Both the position numbers and the translations under genes were made by a program. From contig NZ_JALOBS010000034.1 of NCBI RefSeq assembly GCF_023228165.1, positions 1-48,957 on the forward strand: 48,957 nucleotides of DNA, in the 5' to 3' direction. This document shows, in pieces, positions 14,922 through 24,130 of this stretch. The notes under the pieces were generated by a model that had not been told where the DNA came from, searched no databases, and was given only the letters and a program-made list of their open reading frames with translations. Positions within the stretch are counted from its first letter, which is position 1; each line of letters opens with the position of its first letter. Origin of the DNA: Methylomonas sp. (lineage in GTDB: Bacteria; Pseudomonadota; Gammaproteobacteria; Methylococcales; Methylomonadaceae).

Positions 14922-16187
14922 CTATCTGACAAAATGTAATTTTTGTCCCAACATTTCAGGCGTGACTAATACCACCCCACCTTCGCTGACATAAAACCTG
15001 TTTTTGTCATCCTCAAAATTTTCGCCAATGATGGTGCCATCCGGTACTACGCAGCCTTTTTCGATAATCGCTTTGCTGATGCGGCAATGCCGACCGATAG
15101 TGACTTGTGGCAGCAAGATGCTGTCTTGTATCAGTGAGAAGCTGTCGACAGTTGTATTAAAAAACACCATGGAATGTCTAACGGTCGAGCCTGAAATGAT
15201 ACAGCCTCCAGCAATCATGGAGTCGACAGCCTGGCCTCTTCGATCATCGTCATCAAAGACAAATTTAGCAGGTGGCGTTTGCTCCTGATAGGTCCATATC
15301 GGCCAGGTGGTATCGTATAAATTCAAATCCGGTTTCACGCCTATCAATTCCAAATTGGCAGCCCAATACGCATCGATCGTGCCGACATCGCGCCAGTAAC
15401 TCTGTTGGCCACTTTGTAAATCTAAAAATGGATAGGCGTTGACGATATGCTTATCAATCACGGCAGGAATAATATCTTTGCCAAAATCGTGAGAAGAGTT
15501 AGGGTTTTCATCATCGTTAAGTAGCTGTTCCCACAAGAAATCGGCATTAAAAATATAAATACCCATAGAAGCCAAGGCCGTATCGGTTCGACCAGGCATA
15601 ACGGGTGGGTTGGCCGGTTTCTCAATAAAGGCTCTCACTCTACGATTTTCATCGATATCTATCACCCCAAAAGCGCTGGCTTCCTTTAAAGATACTTCAA
15701 GACAGCCAATGGTTAACTCGGCATTTTTTTCGATATGATCGATTAACATGGCCGCATAATCCATTTTATAAATGTGATCACCGGCCAGAATTAAAATGTG
15801 TTCTGGTTTACGAGCTCTTAGAATATCAATATTCTGTAATACAGCGTCAGCCGTACCTTTATACCAGGAAGTCTCATTAATACGCTGTTGCGCCGGCATT
15901 AAATCGACGTATTCACCGAATTCGCCACGCATAAAGCCCCAACCTTTTTGGGCATGGCGAATCAATGAGTCGGCCTTATATTGCGTCAAAATACCAATCT
16001 TGCGGATGCCGGAATTTACGCAGTTGGATAAGGGAAAATCAATAATTCGGAACTTTCCTCCAAACGGCACCGCAGGTTTAGCCCGCCAATCCGTCATATT
16101 CATGAGCCGGGAGCCGCGCCCCCCGGCGAGAATTAAAGCAATGGTATTTCTAGTGAGTTTATGGATATTATGATGAGTCTGTGTCAT
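14922..16187 (-). CDS. glgC: Glucose-1-phosphate adenylyltransferase (ADP-glucose pyrophosphorylase)
   Basis: The enzyme makes ADP-glucose from glucose-1-phosphate and ATP, the regulated first step of glycogen synthesis. In the 421-residue protein the nucleotide-binding loop AGGRGSRL lies at 21-28, with KPAVPFGGKFRIIDFPLSN shortly after and IEKP (sugar-phosphate site) in the middle. The C-terminal third has the left-handed beta-helix pattern (repeated V/I-x-x-S hexapeptides). The partner glgA is at the other end of the window, so the glycogen genes are not one operon here. A minus-strand terminator lies about 260 bp upstream. Confidence 0.97.
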   Translation of the reverse strand: MTQTHHNIHKLTRNTIALILAGGRGSRLMNMTDWRAKPAVPFGGKFRIIDFPLSNCVNSGIRKIGILTQYKADSLIRHAQKGWGFMRGEFGEYVDLMPAQQRINETSWYKGTADAVLQNIDILRARKPEHILILAGDHIYKMDYAAMLIDHIEKNAELTIGCLEVSLKEASAFGVIDIDENRRVRAFIEKPANPPVMPGRTDTALASMGIYIFNADFLWEQLLNDDENPNSSHDFGKDIIPAVIDKHIVNAYPFLDLQSGQQSYWRDVGTIDAYWAANLELIGVKPDLNLYDTTWPIWTYQEQTPPAKFVFDDDDRRGQAVDSMIAGGCIISGSTVRHSMVFFNTTVDSFSLIQDSILLPQVTIGRHCRISKAIIEKGCVVPDGTIIGENFEDDKNRFYVSEGGVVLVTPEMLGQKLHFVR

Positions 16188-16256
16188 GATATTTTTTACA
16201 TTTATAATTTATGCCAACACTAAAAAATAATATTCGAATCGATTACTCGTTAGTTA

Positions 16257-16385
16257 TTATTTTGATAACAGTGGAAAGCCGTTTGGAAAGTTCTTTTTAA
16301 CAAATGCGCCAATTTCGTTTCCCCGTACCACATAAATCACATAAGAAAAATACAATACAGTTGAGATGTAAATAATTTCGTACAT
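16257..16385 (-). CDS. Possible 42-residue small membrane protein
   Basis: Minus-strand frame from ATG at 16385 to TAA at 16257. The N-terminal half (MYEIIYISTVLYFSYVIYVV) is hydrophobic enough for one membrane helix. The C-terminal half (RGNEIGAFVKKNFPNGF) is basic, which predicts a cytoplasmic tail. A weak GTGAG lies about 10-15 nt upstream. It lies 70 bp before glgC on the same strand. Chance frames of this size are common, so this is only a candidate. Confidence 0.3.
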   Translation of the reverse strand: MYEIIYISTVLYFSYVIYVVRGNEIGAFVKKNFPNGFPLLSK

Positions 16386-16442
16386 AGTCTGAGTCTCACT
16401 AATTAATTATGAATGGTGTTATTACAAGTGATGCTGTATAGC

Positions 16443-16469
16443 CAAAAAAGACGGGCACATCCTGTGCCC
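16443..16469 (-). terminator. Minus-strand intrinsic terminator in a gene-free region
   Basis: Read on the minus strand, GGGCACA, loop GGA and TGTGCCC form a perfect 7-bp stem followed by GTC and six T (plus-strand A-run 16444-16449). No recognisable protein gene lies upstream of it on that strand for over 1 kb. It could end a small RNA or act as an attenuator for transcripts heading to glgC. Confidence 0.6.
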
Positions 16470-17789
16470 AAGCTAAGGAGGGCTAAGTACAATAAGAGGC
16501 TGAGCATATTGCAGGAAGAATAGATGATTTGATATTTAGATCTTGTTTCAGGCAGGGAGTGTAGGTGTTGCGACATAGCTTTTTGACGGATAACTAGAAC
16601 AAAGTCGCCGGAAGTTAAAACGAAGCGCCGAAAAGCGCCAAAATTGATCTGTGGATGGAGCATGGCTAAGGCCTAGGTAAAATTTATTATTGTTATTGGC
16701 GTGCCCATTTAACACACCACTTTTAGTTACCAGTAAAACAACAAAAATAGTTTATTTTCAAATCAGTTGCTGATTTCGATAATAATGTTGCTTTTAAGCA
16801 AAAAATTTTATCGGTGAAACCAATTTCAATAAATGCTCTTTTGTCGTTGAGTAATACTTTACACCCGATAAATTAGATGTTGCAAGACTTTTAATACCCC
16901 TTGATTTCTGCTGTTTTTAATGCCGCTGGAAGGCTTTGGTCATTATTTTAGCCAAACAATATCTTATCCATTAAATCGCCACTGACTTAAGCCGGCGTTT
17001 GTGCGGTTAATTTAGAGCGTATTGATTAAATAGATAGTTAGTCAAAGACGTTGGGCGTAAGACGTTTGCAACCAGGGTTGTTGTTTATATATTACAATAT
17101 TAATGGCTTAGGCTAATAGTATAAAAATTAGCTGTATCATTAGCTTCGGACAGAGAATTATACGGTTACTTTTTAGCGATTCGATATCGACCTATCTAAA
17201 CTCCGCCAGGACTTAGACTTAATTTTATATTTGATGCCAAGAGTTGGGCTTTATCGTTTCAAGTCATTGTTTATGGTTTGAGCATGGCTGGCTTGGAGCT
17301 TACAGCGGACAGAACATGCATTTTGATACCAAAGGTCGTTAAAGGTCGGTTTTGCGCCTTCAATTCTGACAGCGCAAGTACGGACAAAATCGGACTTTTA
17401 TGAATTGAAAACTAATTTCCTTCATAAGCCGGTCAATACTTAAAAGCTGTCGCCCGGAGGCCGTCAACTATGGACTGTTAAGTGCTCGGGGCGTTCAGGA
17501 TGAAGTTGTTTCCAAAAATCACCAAAACTACTACTGAACCGGGAACCTTTCAAAACCGTCAGCCTACCTCTGTACAGAATCATGCTTTTGCGCACCAAAC
17601 TTGTGCCGAAACGCCACAATATTGCATTAATAACCGCCATTACCTTTCCCGCCAAGCCGCGTCAAATTTTGCCATACGTCCTACAAGCCCCGACAATCCG
17701 AGCACCTAAACCTGCTCTGTGGTTATTCCGGCTTACTGGATCGATTATTGCTGCCTGATTCCTTTCGTCATCAATCTAAAGGGAACGCT

Positions 17790-19964
17790 ATGGCTGGAAA
17801 TTCCGCACGCATTCAGGCCGTTCAAAACATCACTAATCGTCACCCAATGCCTCCCAAAGTACCGCAGTCTCTGGCCAGTTTATGGGCGAGCGATGTTTTT
17901 ACCATAAGCAAGATGAAGGAATGCCTGCCTAAAGAGGTTTTTAAATCGTTAAAGAAAACCATTGAAACCGGTTCCGAGCTGGATGTTTCCATTGCCGATG
18001 TAGTAGCACTGGCCATGAAAGACTGGGCGCTGTCAAAGGGCGCGCTGTATTATGCCCACGTGTTTTATCCGTTGACCAATGCCACCGCGGAAAAACACGA
18101 CGGCTTTATTTCGGTACAGAGCGATGGCTCGGTCATCTCCGAATTCAGCGGTAAAGTGCTGGTGCAAGGCGAGCCGGATGGCTCGTCGTTCCCAAATGGC
18201 GGTATTCGTTCCACCTTTGAAGCCCGGGGTTATACCGCCTGGGATGTGACCAGTCCCGCCTACATTATGACTACCGACAATGGGGCGACGCTGTGTATTC
18301 CGACGGTATTTATTTCCTGGACTGGCGAAGCACTGGATAAGAAAACCCCGTTATTACGCGCCAATGCGGCGATGAACAAAGCCGCGCAACGCGTGTTATC
18401 TCTGATCGGTCATACCGATATTGCGCCGGTAAATTCCAGCTGCGGAGCAGAGCAGGAATATTTTCTGGTCGATGCCAATTTCGTCAACAGTCGCCCGGAT
18501 TTGTTGCTGGCGGGACGCACGCTTTTCGGTGCAGCGGCGGCAAAAGGTCAGCAGTTCGATGATCATTATTTCGGCGCAATACCTGAACGGGTTCAGGTTT
18601 ACATGCAGGATGTGGAAGAGCAGCTTTATCGTTTGGGTATTCCGGCCAAGACCCGTCACAACGAAGTGGCACCCGGTCAATTCGAGATTGCACCGTTTTT
18701 TGAATCCGCAAACGTTGCGACCGATCATCAACAATTGCTAATGACGATCTTGAAAAATACCGCCAAAAAGCACGGTCTGGTTTGTCTGCTGCACGAAAAG
18801 CCCTTCAAAGGCATTAACGGTTCCGGCAAGCACGTGAACTGGTCGGTGGGTAATGCTACCCAAGGCAATTTACTCGATCCAGGTAATACGCCACATTCAA
18901 ACACACAGTTCCTGTTGTTCTGCGGCGCTGTGATTCGTGGTGTGCATAAATTCGGTCCATTATTGCGCGCAGCCATCGCCACAGCCAGTAACGATCATCG
19001 CTTGGGTGCGAATGAAGCGCCGCCGGCGATTATGTCCGTGTATTTAGGTTCGCAACTGGATAATGTGTTCGAACAAATCAGTAACGGTAAAATTACCGGC
19101 TCCTTAAGCGCCGGCGTGATGAATTTAGGCATCAACACCCTACCGGTGTTTAGTAAGGATGCAGGCGACAGAAATCGTACCTCGCCTTTCGCCTTTACCG
19201 GCAACCGCTTTGAATTTCGCGCCGTCGGTTCCGGACAATCGGTTGCAGGCCCGCTGGTGACGATGAATACCATGCTGGCCGATTCCCTGAATTGGGTGGC
19301 CGATAGCCTGGAAAGTCAATTGAATGCAGGCGTTAATCTTGATGGTGCAATCCTTAAAACCCTGAAAGCATTAATCGATCAACATGGCGCCGTGGTATTC
19401 GGCGGTAACGGCTATTCCGCCGAATGGCACAAAATGGCGGTGGAAGAACGCGGCTTACGCAATCTAAAAACCGCGGCGGATGCCTTGCCGGTGTTAAAAG
19501 AACCCGATGTGCGAGAATTGTTTGAAAAACTCGGGGTATTGTCGCCCGTAGAGCTCGCCAGTCGCTTTGAAATCTACGCCGAGCAGTACATTCTGGCAAT
19601 TGAGGTGGAAGCTAAATTGGTTGTCAGTATGGCAAAAACCGGGATTTATCCGGCTGCGGTGAAATGTCTATCAGATCTTTCCGCTACTTTAAGTAGCCTT
19701 AAAACCAATGGTGTTGAGTTTGGAAATGAGCGTCTGGTTTTGATTGCCGGACTTTTAAGCTCAATGACCGCAACTGCGGATACACTCAGCGCAACGCTTG
19801 CTAAGCATGAATTTGCGACGATTGAAGAGCATTTACAGTTCTGCGCGAAGACTATCCGCCCCCTGATGGATGAGGTGCGCCAGTTTGCCGATGAACTGGA
19901 AGGTGAAATCGCCGACGAATTATGGCCTTACCCGACTTACCAGGAAATGTTGTTTATTAAATAA
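17790..19964 (+). CDS. glnN: Type III glutamine synthetase
   Basis: The enzyme joins ammonia to glutamate using ATP. At 724 residues it is the large GSIII form, a dodecamer, rather than the 470-residue GlnA. Markers are NSSCGAEQEYFLVD (family Glu-binding segment), KTRHNEVAPGQFEIAPFFE, the GINGSGKHVNWS loop and NRTSPFAFTGNRFEFRAVGS. The ATG at 17790 has an AAAGGGA site; an earlier in-frame start 42 nt upstream lacks one. GSIII has no adenylylation site of the GlnA kind. Its presence near nif fits assimilation of fixed ammonium. No adjacent amt or glnK is seen. Confidence 0.95.
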   Translation: MAGNSARIQAVQNITNRHPMPPKVPQSLASLWASDVFTISKMKECLPKEVFKSLKKTIETGSELDVSIADVVALAMKDWALSKGALYYAHVFYPLTNATAEKHDGFISVQSDGSVISEFSGKVLVQGEPDGSSFPNGGIRSTFEARGYTAWDVTSPAYIMTTDNGATLCIPTVFISWTGEALDKKTPLLRANAAMNKAAQRVLSLIGHTDIAPVNSSCGAEQEYFLVDANFVNSRPDLLLAGRTLFGAAAAKGQQFDDHYFGAIPERVQVYMQDVEEQLYRLGIPAKTRHNEVAPGQFEIAPFFESANVATDHQQLLMTILKNTAKKHGLVCLLHEKPFKGINGSGKHVNWSVGNATQGNLLDPGNTPHSNTQFLLFCGAVIRGVHKFGPLLRAAIATASNDHRLGANEAPPAIMSVYLGSQLDNVFEQISNGKITGSLSAGVMNLGINTLPVFSKDAGDRNRTSPFAFTGNRFEFRAVGSGQSVAGPLVTMNTMLADSLNWVADSLESQLNAGVNLDGAILKTLKALIDQHGAVVFGGNGYSAEWHKMAVEERGLRNLKTAADALPVLKEPDVRELFEKLGVLSPVELASRFEIYAEQYILAIEVEAKLVVSMAKTGIYPAAVKCLSDLSATLSSLKTNGVEFGNERLVLIAGLLSSMTATADTLSATLAKHEFATIEEHLQFCAKTIRPLMDEVRQFADELEGEIADELWPYPTYQEMLFIK

Positions 19965-20564
19965 CCGTCATCCCTGATAAAGGAAATAACGAAGCAGTTG
20001 CAGAAGCCGGTGTGAATATTTAGATTTTTATCCCGCTTCCTGCATAACCAGTCGAACGATTAAATCGGACCTTGATTGAAGACGCTGTATAGTTTCAAAT
20101 TTTATTAACCAATAATGAGATATCCCCGGTTTATCTCGGGGTATTTACTGATTATGACTGGTTTTACAGTATGAAATTTAAGTACACCGAGCAAAATATC
20201 AACAGCAATCCACTACGGAACTGGTTGAATACCTTACTGTTTGATTTACAGTCTTTAATGGGTCGCAGCGCTAATTTCTCCTCGCCCCAATCCTCTCTCC
20301 AGCAGGAGAGGAAACAGGTCATTGCATAACTTAACGACATTAGCTATTTGCCGGATCATTTGCATTGACTGTCTTGCTTAAGAACGACCTTGTCAGCTCT
20401 TCTTTAGCCGCAGATGGCCTTCTGTCCGGCATTATTCAGCGTACCGCTACGTAGTGTGCGCAAAGTGCGCTTTCCACTGGCTGGGTGCAGTGACCACTAT
20501 TGTGGAAAGCTGGCATAGCAGTCTATTCGCACGTTCTCGCATTGCTACCGAAGTACTAACCCAT
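19965..20564. other. 600-bp intergenic region after glutamine synthetase
   Basis: No convincing gene. Visible structures are a stem ATCCCCG/CGGGGTAT (20122-20144), possibly the end of glnN transcripts, and a CCTCTCT..AGGAGAGG palindrome near 20293-20312. The latter resembles dispersed repeats common in such genomes. A perfect 9-bp inverted repeat GCTTTCCAC (20469-20477) / GTGGAAAGC (20502-20510) is also present. A 52-codon frame at 20171-20329 runs through the repeat and has no ribosome site. Confidence 0.5.
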
Positions 20565-21044
20565 TCACAAATAGCGCTGTATATCCTTGCGTATCGATTC
20601 CGGTGTGGTCATGGATGGATAGCGTTTGATGGCTTTGCCGTCGCGTCCGACCAGAAATTTGGTGAAATTCCATTTGATGGCTTTAGTACCCAGCACGCCG
20701 GGCGCGGCGGTTTTTAAATACTGAAATAAGGGATGGGCATGCTGGCCGTTGACGTCTATTTTTTCGAACAACGGAAAACTGACGCCGAAATTGGTGGCGC
20801 AAAAGTCCGAGATTTCCGCGCTGGTGCCGGGTTCCTGCTGGCCGAATTGATTGCAGGGGAAGCCTAACACCGTAAAGCCTTGATCCTTGAACGCCTGATG
20901 CAAACTTTCCAAACCTTGATATTGCGGCGTAAATCCGCAACGACTGGCGGTATTGACGATCAGCAACAGTTGACCCTGGAAGCTCTCCAGGGAAATGCAT
21001 TCGCCATCGATACGCGTGGCTTGGAAAGCGTAAACAGTATCCAT
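20565..21044 (-). CDS. Glutathione peroxidase family thiol peroxidase
   Basis: A 159-residue thioredoxin-fold peroxidase that reduces hydrogen peroxide or lipid peroxides. The peroxidatic residue is C36 in NTASRCGFTPQ, a cysteine form rather than selenocysteine. The rest of the catalytic set is visible as Q in FPCNQFGQQEPG and W-N in KWNFTKFLV. The short length without an oligomerisation loop matches bacterial BtuE-like enzymes, which usually accept electrons from thioredoxin. It lies 8 nt after the next gene on the same strand, so the two are probably co-transcribed. Confidence 0.95.
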   Translation of the reverse strand: MDTVYAFQATRIDGECISLESFQGQLLLIVNTASRCGFTPQYQGLESLHQAFKDQGFTVLGFPCNQFGQQEPGTSAEISDFCATNFGVSFPLFEKIDVNGQHAHPLFQYLKTAAPGVLGTKAIKWNFTKFLVGRDGKAIKRYPSMTTPESIRKDIQRYL

Positions 21045-21052
21045 GTCAGGCC

Positions 21053-21766
21053 TTAAGCGGTTTGCAATTCATCAATAGGGATTCTGAAAAAGTTTTTGAA
21101 GTAAGGCATGAAGCTGGCGGTGATGGGAATCGAGTAAAAACAATAAATCGCCGCCGCTTCGCCGGTGGAAACGCCCAGCAACCATTGCGGCATAAACAGG
21201 GTCATCAAGGCCATAAAGCAATGATAAGAGGCAATTCTGCGGTTGTTTTTCCACAGAAAACCGCTCAAGGCCAATGCAAACAGTGAGCCGTGCGTGACCA
21301 AGGTGCCATAGGCGGCGGGTATGGCGTAGCCGATGTGGTAAATACCCATGTACAAACAGGCCACCATGTTACCGATGAAATTGGGTTGCAAGCCGAACAG
21401 TTGCCATTGTTTAGGTAGAAAAGTACAAATCAGAAAAAGCGAACTCATGCCGATGCCCAGCATGGTGGCTTTTTTAAGGGCCGATCTGTCGCTGGAATAG
21501 GTGGCCAGGGCTGGCATGATGGCAAAGGCCTGGAGGGCGATATGGTAGGTAGAGAGTTCGCTGAGGAATAAGTTGGTGCCATAGCCGCACTGGTCGGCCA
21601 CCGGGTAGGCAAAATATTGAATCAGTTCCATCAACGAAAAATGAAAAATGGCGTAGGCGCGCGCGACGCGCACCCAGAATTCTTCGTTGTTAACCACGAA
21701 AGTAACGCTGGAAGCGGCAAAGCCGATGATACCGAGTCCTAAGGACATATTTGCACTAAAACACAT
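21053..21766 (-). CDS. Polytopic membrane protein with MCFSA start (DUF6629-like)
   Basis: A 237-residue protein with about seven hydrophobic helices. It begins MCFSANMSLGLGIIGF, and this Cys-Phe-Ser start followed at once by a membrane helix is typical of small uncharacterised families such as DUF6629. Other notable pieces are FHFSLMELIQYFAYPVADQCG and HIGYAIPAAYGTLVTHGS, with several membrane histidines and cysteines. Function is unknown. It precedes the glutathione peroxidase gene by 8 nt, which might hint at a redox or stress role. Confidence 0.7.
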   Translation of the reverse strand: MCFSANMSLGLGIIGFAASSVTFVVNNEEFWVRVARAYAIFHFSLMELIQYFAYPVADQCGYGTNLFLSELSTYHIALQAFAIMPALATYSSDRSALKKATMLGIGMSSLFLICTFLPKQWQLFGLQPNFIGNMVACLYMGIYHIGYAIPAAYGTLVTHGSLFALALSGFLWKNNRRIASYHCFMALMTLFMPQWLLGVSTGEAAAIYCFYSIPITASFMPYFKNFFRIPIDELQTA

Positions 21767-21845
21767 AGGTTATCCGTAAGGCTAGTGGCAACACGATCAT
21801 AAAGTCCCGATGTAAACCGTGTTGCCGAGTTGATCGAAATATCTT

Positions 21846-21880
21846 AAAAACCGAACCGCCGAGAGGAGAAACGGTTTTTT
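21846..21880. terminator. Bidirectional intrinsic terminator
   Basis: AAAAACCG (21846-21853) pairs with CGGTTTTTT (21872-21880) around an 18-nt loop. It lies downstream of the TlpA-like gene and upstream of the membrane protein gene, so it most probably ends the former's minus-strand transcript. Confidence 0.55.
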
Positions 21881-21954
21881 GGAACAGCGATTCTAACAAA
21901 CTATCCGCTGATCAGGCATAAAACGCGCAATTCAGTATGGGATTTTGCGGTCGT

Positions 21955-22446
21955 TTACAACTGATTCAGGCGTTGCCGCATGTCCTTAAATTCGAATGTG
22001 CCGACTTTTTGCATGACGATTTGGCCGTTTCTATCTATCAGAAACGTGGTGGGAGTCAACTGTACGTTGCCGAAACCTTGGGCTAGCGAGCCGCTGGGGT
22101 CCAGGGCGATGGCGTAGGGCAGCTGTTTGGCTTCCGCCATGGCTAGCACATGGTTGGGCGGGTCGTAACTCATGGCGACGGCGATAATCCTCAGTCCTTG
22201 CGGGCCAAATTGTCGGTGCAGTTCGATCAGATGCGGGATTTCATCGATACAGCCCGGACAGTCCGTGGCCCAGAATGTCACCAATACCGGTTTGCCTTTT
22301 AAATCGGCCGGGTCGATGCTTTCGCCCTTGATGGTTTTAAAACTAAGCTCCGGCGCCTGACGCACGGTTTGAGTTTGCCAAAACCAGACGCCTGTCGCCA
22401 GTAAGCCGATCAAGGCCATAATGCCGATGCTTTGTTTGAGAGTCAT
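21955..22446 (-). CDS. TlpA-like membrane-anchored thioredoxin
   Basis: A 163-residue protein with an N-terminal membrane anchor (about 6-24) and a periplasmic thioredoxin-fold domain. The redox motif is WATDCPGC (C63, C66), and the cis-proline loop is LTPTTFLID. TlpA/ResA proteins reduce disulfides of periplasmic targets, for example apocytochrome c or copper proteins of oxidase assembly. The specific client is not indicated by neighbours. It is transcribed away from serA. Confidence 0.9.
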   Translation of the reverse strand: MTLKQSIGIMALIGLLATGVWFWQTQTVRQAPELSFKTIKGESIDPADLKGKPVLVTFWATDCPGCIDEIPHLIELHRQFGPQGLRIIAVAMSYDPPNHVLAMAEAKQLPYAIALDPSGSLAQGFGNVQLTPTTFLIDRNGQIVMQKVGTFEFKDMRQRLNQL

Positions 22447-22546
22447 GAGTGTTGTAGGGAGTGGCTGGAATCTATGATGTCGATTACGGTGCTAATCGTA
22501 AAGCTGTTAAAATGCCCATCTTATCCAATAATCTTAAATCGTGACG

Positions 22547-24130
22547 ATGAAAAAGATACTGATTTCCGACAAGCTGGCCGACGATGGCATTAATTTTTTG
22601 AATGAGCAGGACGGCATTCAAATCCATATTCAGACTGGATTAAGCGAAGCGGAATTATGCGAAATTATCCCCGAATACGATGCCTTGTTGATTCGCAGCG
22701 ACACCCAGGTAACCGCCAATGTCTTGAAAGCGGCAAAAAAATTGAAAGTGGTCGGGCGGGCCGGTATCGGCGTTGATAATGTGGATCTGGCCGTGGCGAT
22801 GGAGCAGGGCATCATCGTCATGAATACCCCGGATGCCAACGCCACCACTACCGCCGAGCTGGCGATTGCTCACATGTTTTCCTTAAGCAGGAATCTGCCG
22901 GTTGCCAACCAGTCGGTGCGGGACGGTAAATGGGAGCGCTCCAAGCTGGTCGGTGCGGAAATCAGTCATAAAACCCTGGCGATTTTAGGGTTCGGCACCA
23001 TTGGCCGCATTGTGGCGCAGCGCGGCAATGGCTTAGGTATGCGGGTGATTGCCCACGATCCTTTTGTGGCGCCGGAAATATTCGAAAAATGCGCTGCGGA
23101 AATGGTCGATCTGGATGCCTTGGTCAAACAAGCCGATTATCTGAGCCTGCATTGCCCGTTGCTGGAAAAAACCCGTAACGTGATTGGCCGCGAACAATTG
23201 GCCATGATGAAAAAATCGGCTCGGCTGATCAACTGCGCCCGCGGCGGTTTGGTGGATGAAGCGGCACTGTACGATGCCTTGAAAGAGGGGCGGATTGCCG
23301 GTGCGGCACTGGATGTCTACGAACAGGAGCCACCCAAGGATTCGCCGTTACTGAGCTTGGATAATGTGGTGTTTACGCCGCACTTGGGGGCGTCGACTAA
23401 AGAAGCCCAGGTGGCCGTGAGTGTGGAAATCGCTCGGCAGGTAGTAAAATATCTGCAAACCGGCGAAGCCATCAATGCCCTGAATTTGCCGCGTTTGTCG
23501 GCGGAAGAATTGAAACAAGCCCAACCGTTCATGAATCTGGCCCATATTCTGGGCAAAGTATTACTGGGTTTGATCGATCAGCCGATTCAAAAGCTGGAAG
23601 TGGCGGTATTCGGTAAGGCCGCGCTGGGCAAGGTTAGGCCGATTTCCGCTGAAGCCATGGTGGGTTTGTTGGCGGGTCAGTTTGACACGCCGGTCAACCG
23701 GGTCAATGTGGAGAATATAGCCAAACGCCAGGGCATTGCGCTGGTGGAATCGCAAACCGAAGAAGCCGAAGGTTACCAGTCGTTGATTAAAGTAACCGGG
23801 CATTGCGTGGATAAAAGCGTGTCTTTGGCCGGCACGTTGTTGGGCGACCATCACCCGCGCCTGGTCAGTATCAATCAGTTTGAAATCGAAGTGGTGCCCG
23901 AAGGCGCGCTGGTGGTGACCCGTCATGACGACAAGCCGGGTGTGATTGCGGCGATCAGCTCGATTTTAGGCGTGTCCAATATCAATATCACCCGTATGCA
24001 GGTCAGTGTAGCGGATCAAAATCAGTTGTCCATGATGGTGATCAGCGTTTCGGATCCTCTGAACGAACAGGTATTGAAAGCCGTTTGCGATATTCCTGCT
24101 GTTCAATCAGCCTGCCAGATAGTGTTATGA
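22547..24130 (+). CDS. serA: D-3-phosphoglycerate dehydrogenase
   Basis: First step of serine synthesis: oxidation of 3-phosphoglycerate with NAD. The 527-residue protein is the long form. The substrate-binding N-terminus is MKKILISDKLADDG; the Rossmann motif is GFGTIGRIVAQ; the catalytic set is R in NCARGGLVDE, E in YEQEPP and H in FTPHLGAST. An intervening ASB domain and a C-terminal ACT domain (about 450-527) follow, the latter a probable serine-feedback site. An in-frame GTG lies two codons upstream. serB overlaps its stop codon, which is the next-but-one step in the pathway. Confidence 0.97.
   Translation: MKKILISDKLADDGINFLNEQDGIQIHIQTGLSEAELCEIIPEYDALLIRSDTQVTANVLKAAKKLKVVGRAGIGVDNVDLAVAMEQGIIVMNTPDANATTTAELAIAHMFSLSRNLPVANQSVRDGKWERSKLVGAEISHKTLAILGFGTIGRIVAQRGNGLGMRVIAHDPFVAPEIFEKCAAEMVDLDALVKQADYLSLHCPLLEKTRNVIGREQLAMMKKSARLINCARGGLVDEAALYDALKEGRIAGAALDVYEQEPPKDSPLLSLDNVVFTPHLGASTKEAQVAVSVEIARQVVKYLQTGEAINALNLPRLSAEELKQAQPFMNLAHILGKVLLGLIDQPIQKLEVAVFGKAALGKVRPISAEAMVGLLAGQFDTPVNRVNVENIAKRQGIALVESQTEEAEGYQSLIKVTGHCVDKSVSLAGTLLGDHHPRLVSINQFEIEVVPEGALVVTRHDDKPGVIAAISSILGVSNINITRMQVSVADQNQLSMMVISVSDPLNEQVLKAVCDIPAVQSACQIVL

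Larger units (their letters stand above)
16188..17789. other. Gene-poor 1.6-kb region between glgC and glutamine synthetase
   Basis: The stretch is AT-rich and has no well-supported gene. It holds a possible 42-codon frame (16257-16385, minus) and a minus-strand terminator (16443-16469). There is also an 8-bp inverted repeat, GTGCTCGG (17482-17489) with CCGAGCAC (17698-17705), enclosing about 200 bp of unclear content. Promoters for glgC and for glutamine synthetase must lie within it, but none is convincing by eye. It may contain remnants of decayed genes. Confidence 0.6.

Noticed and set aside
16403..16663. 86-codon minus-strand frame upstream of glgC
   Set aside because: A strong intrinsic terminator lies inside it, and the sequence looks non-coding.
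16470..16680. Plus-strand CsrB/RsmY-like RNA suggested by several GGA triplets
   Set aside because: No terminator at its 3' end and the triplets are not clearly in hairpin loops.
17281..17490. Two GG-N10-GC sites (about 17285 and 17472) as sigma-54 promoters for glutamine synthetase
   Set aside because: Outside the GG and GC pairs they match the consensus poorly and lie 300-500 bp from the gene.
17464..17709. Short frames on both strands between GTGCTCGG and CCGAGCAC arms, considered as a MITE or transposase remnant
   Set aside because: Only 8-bp arms, no target duplication visible and no transposase motif recognised.
20171..20329. 52-codon plus-strand frame after glutamine synthetase
   Set aside because: No ribosome-binding site, and its second half is a palindromic dispersed-type repeat.
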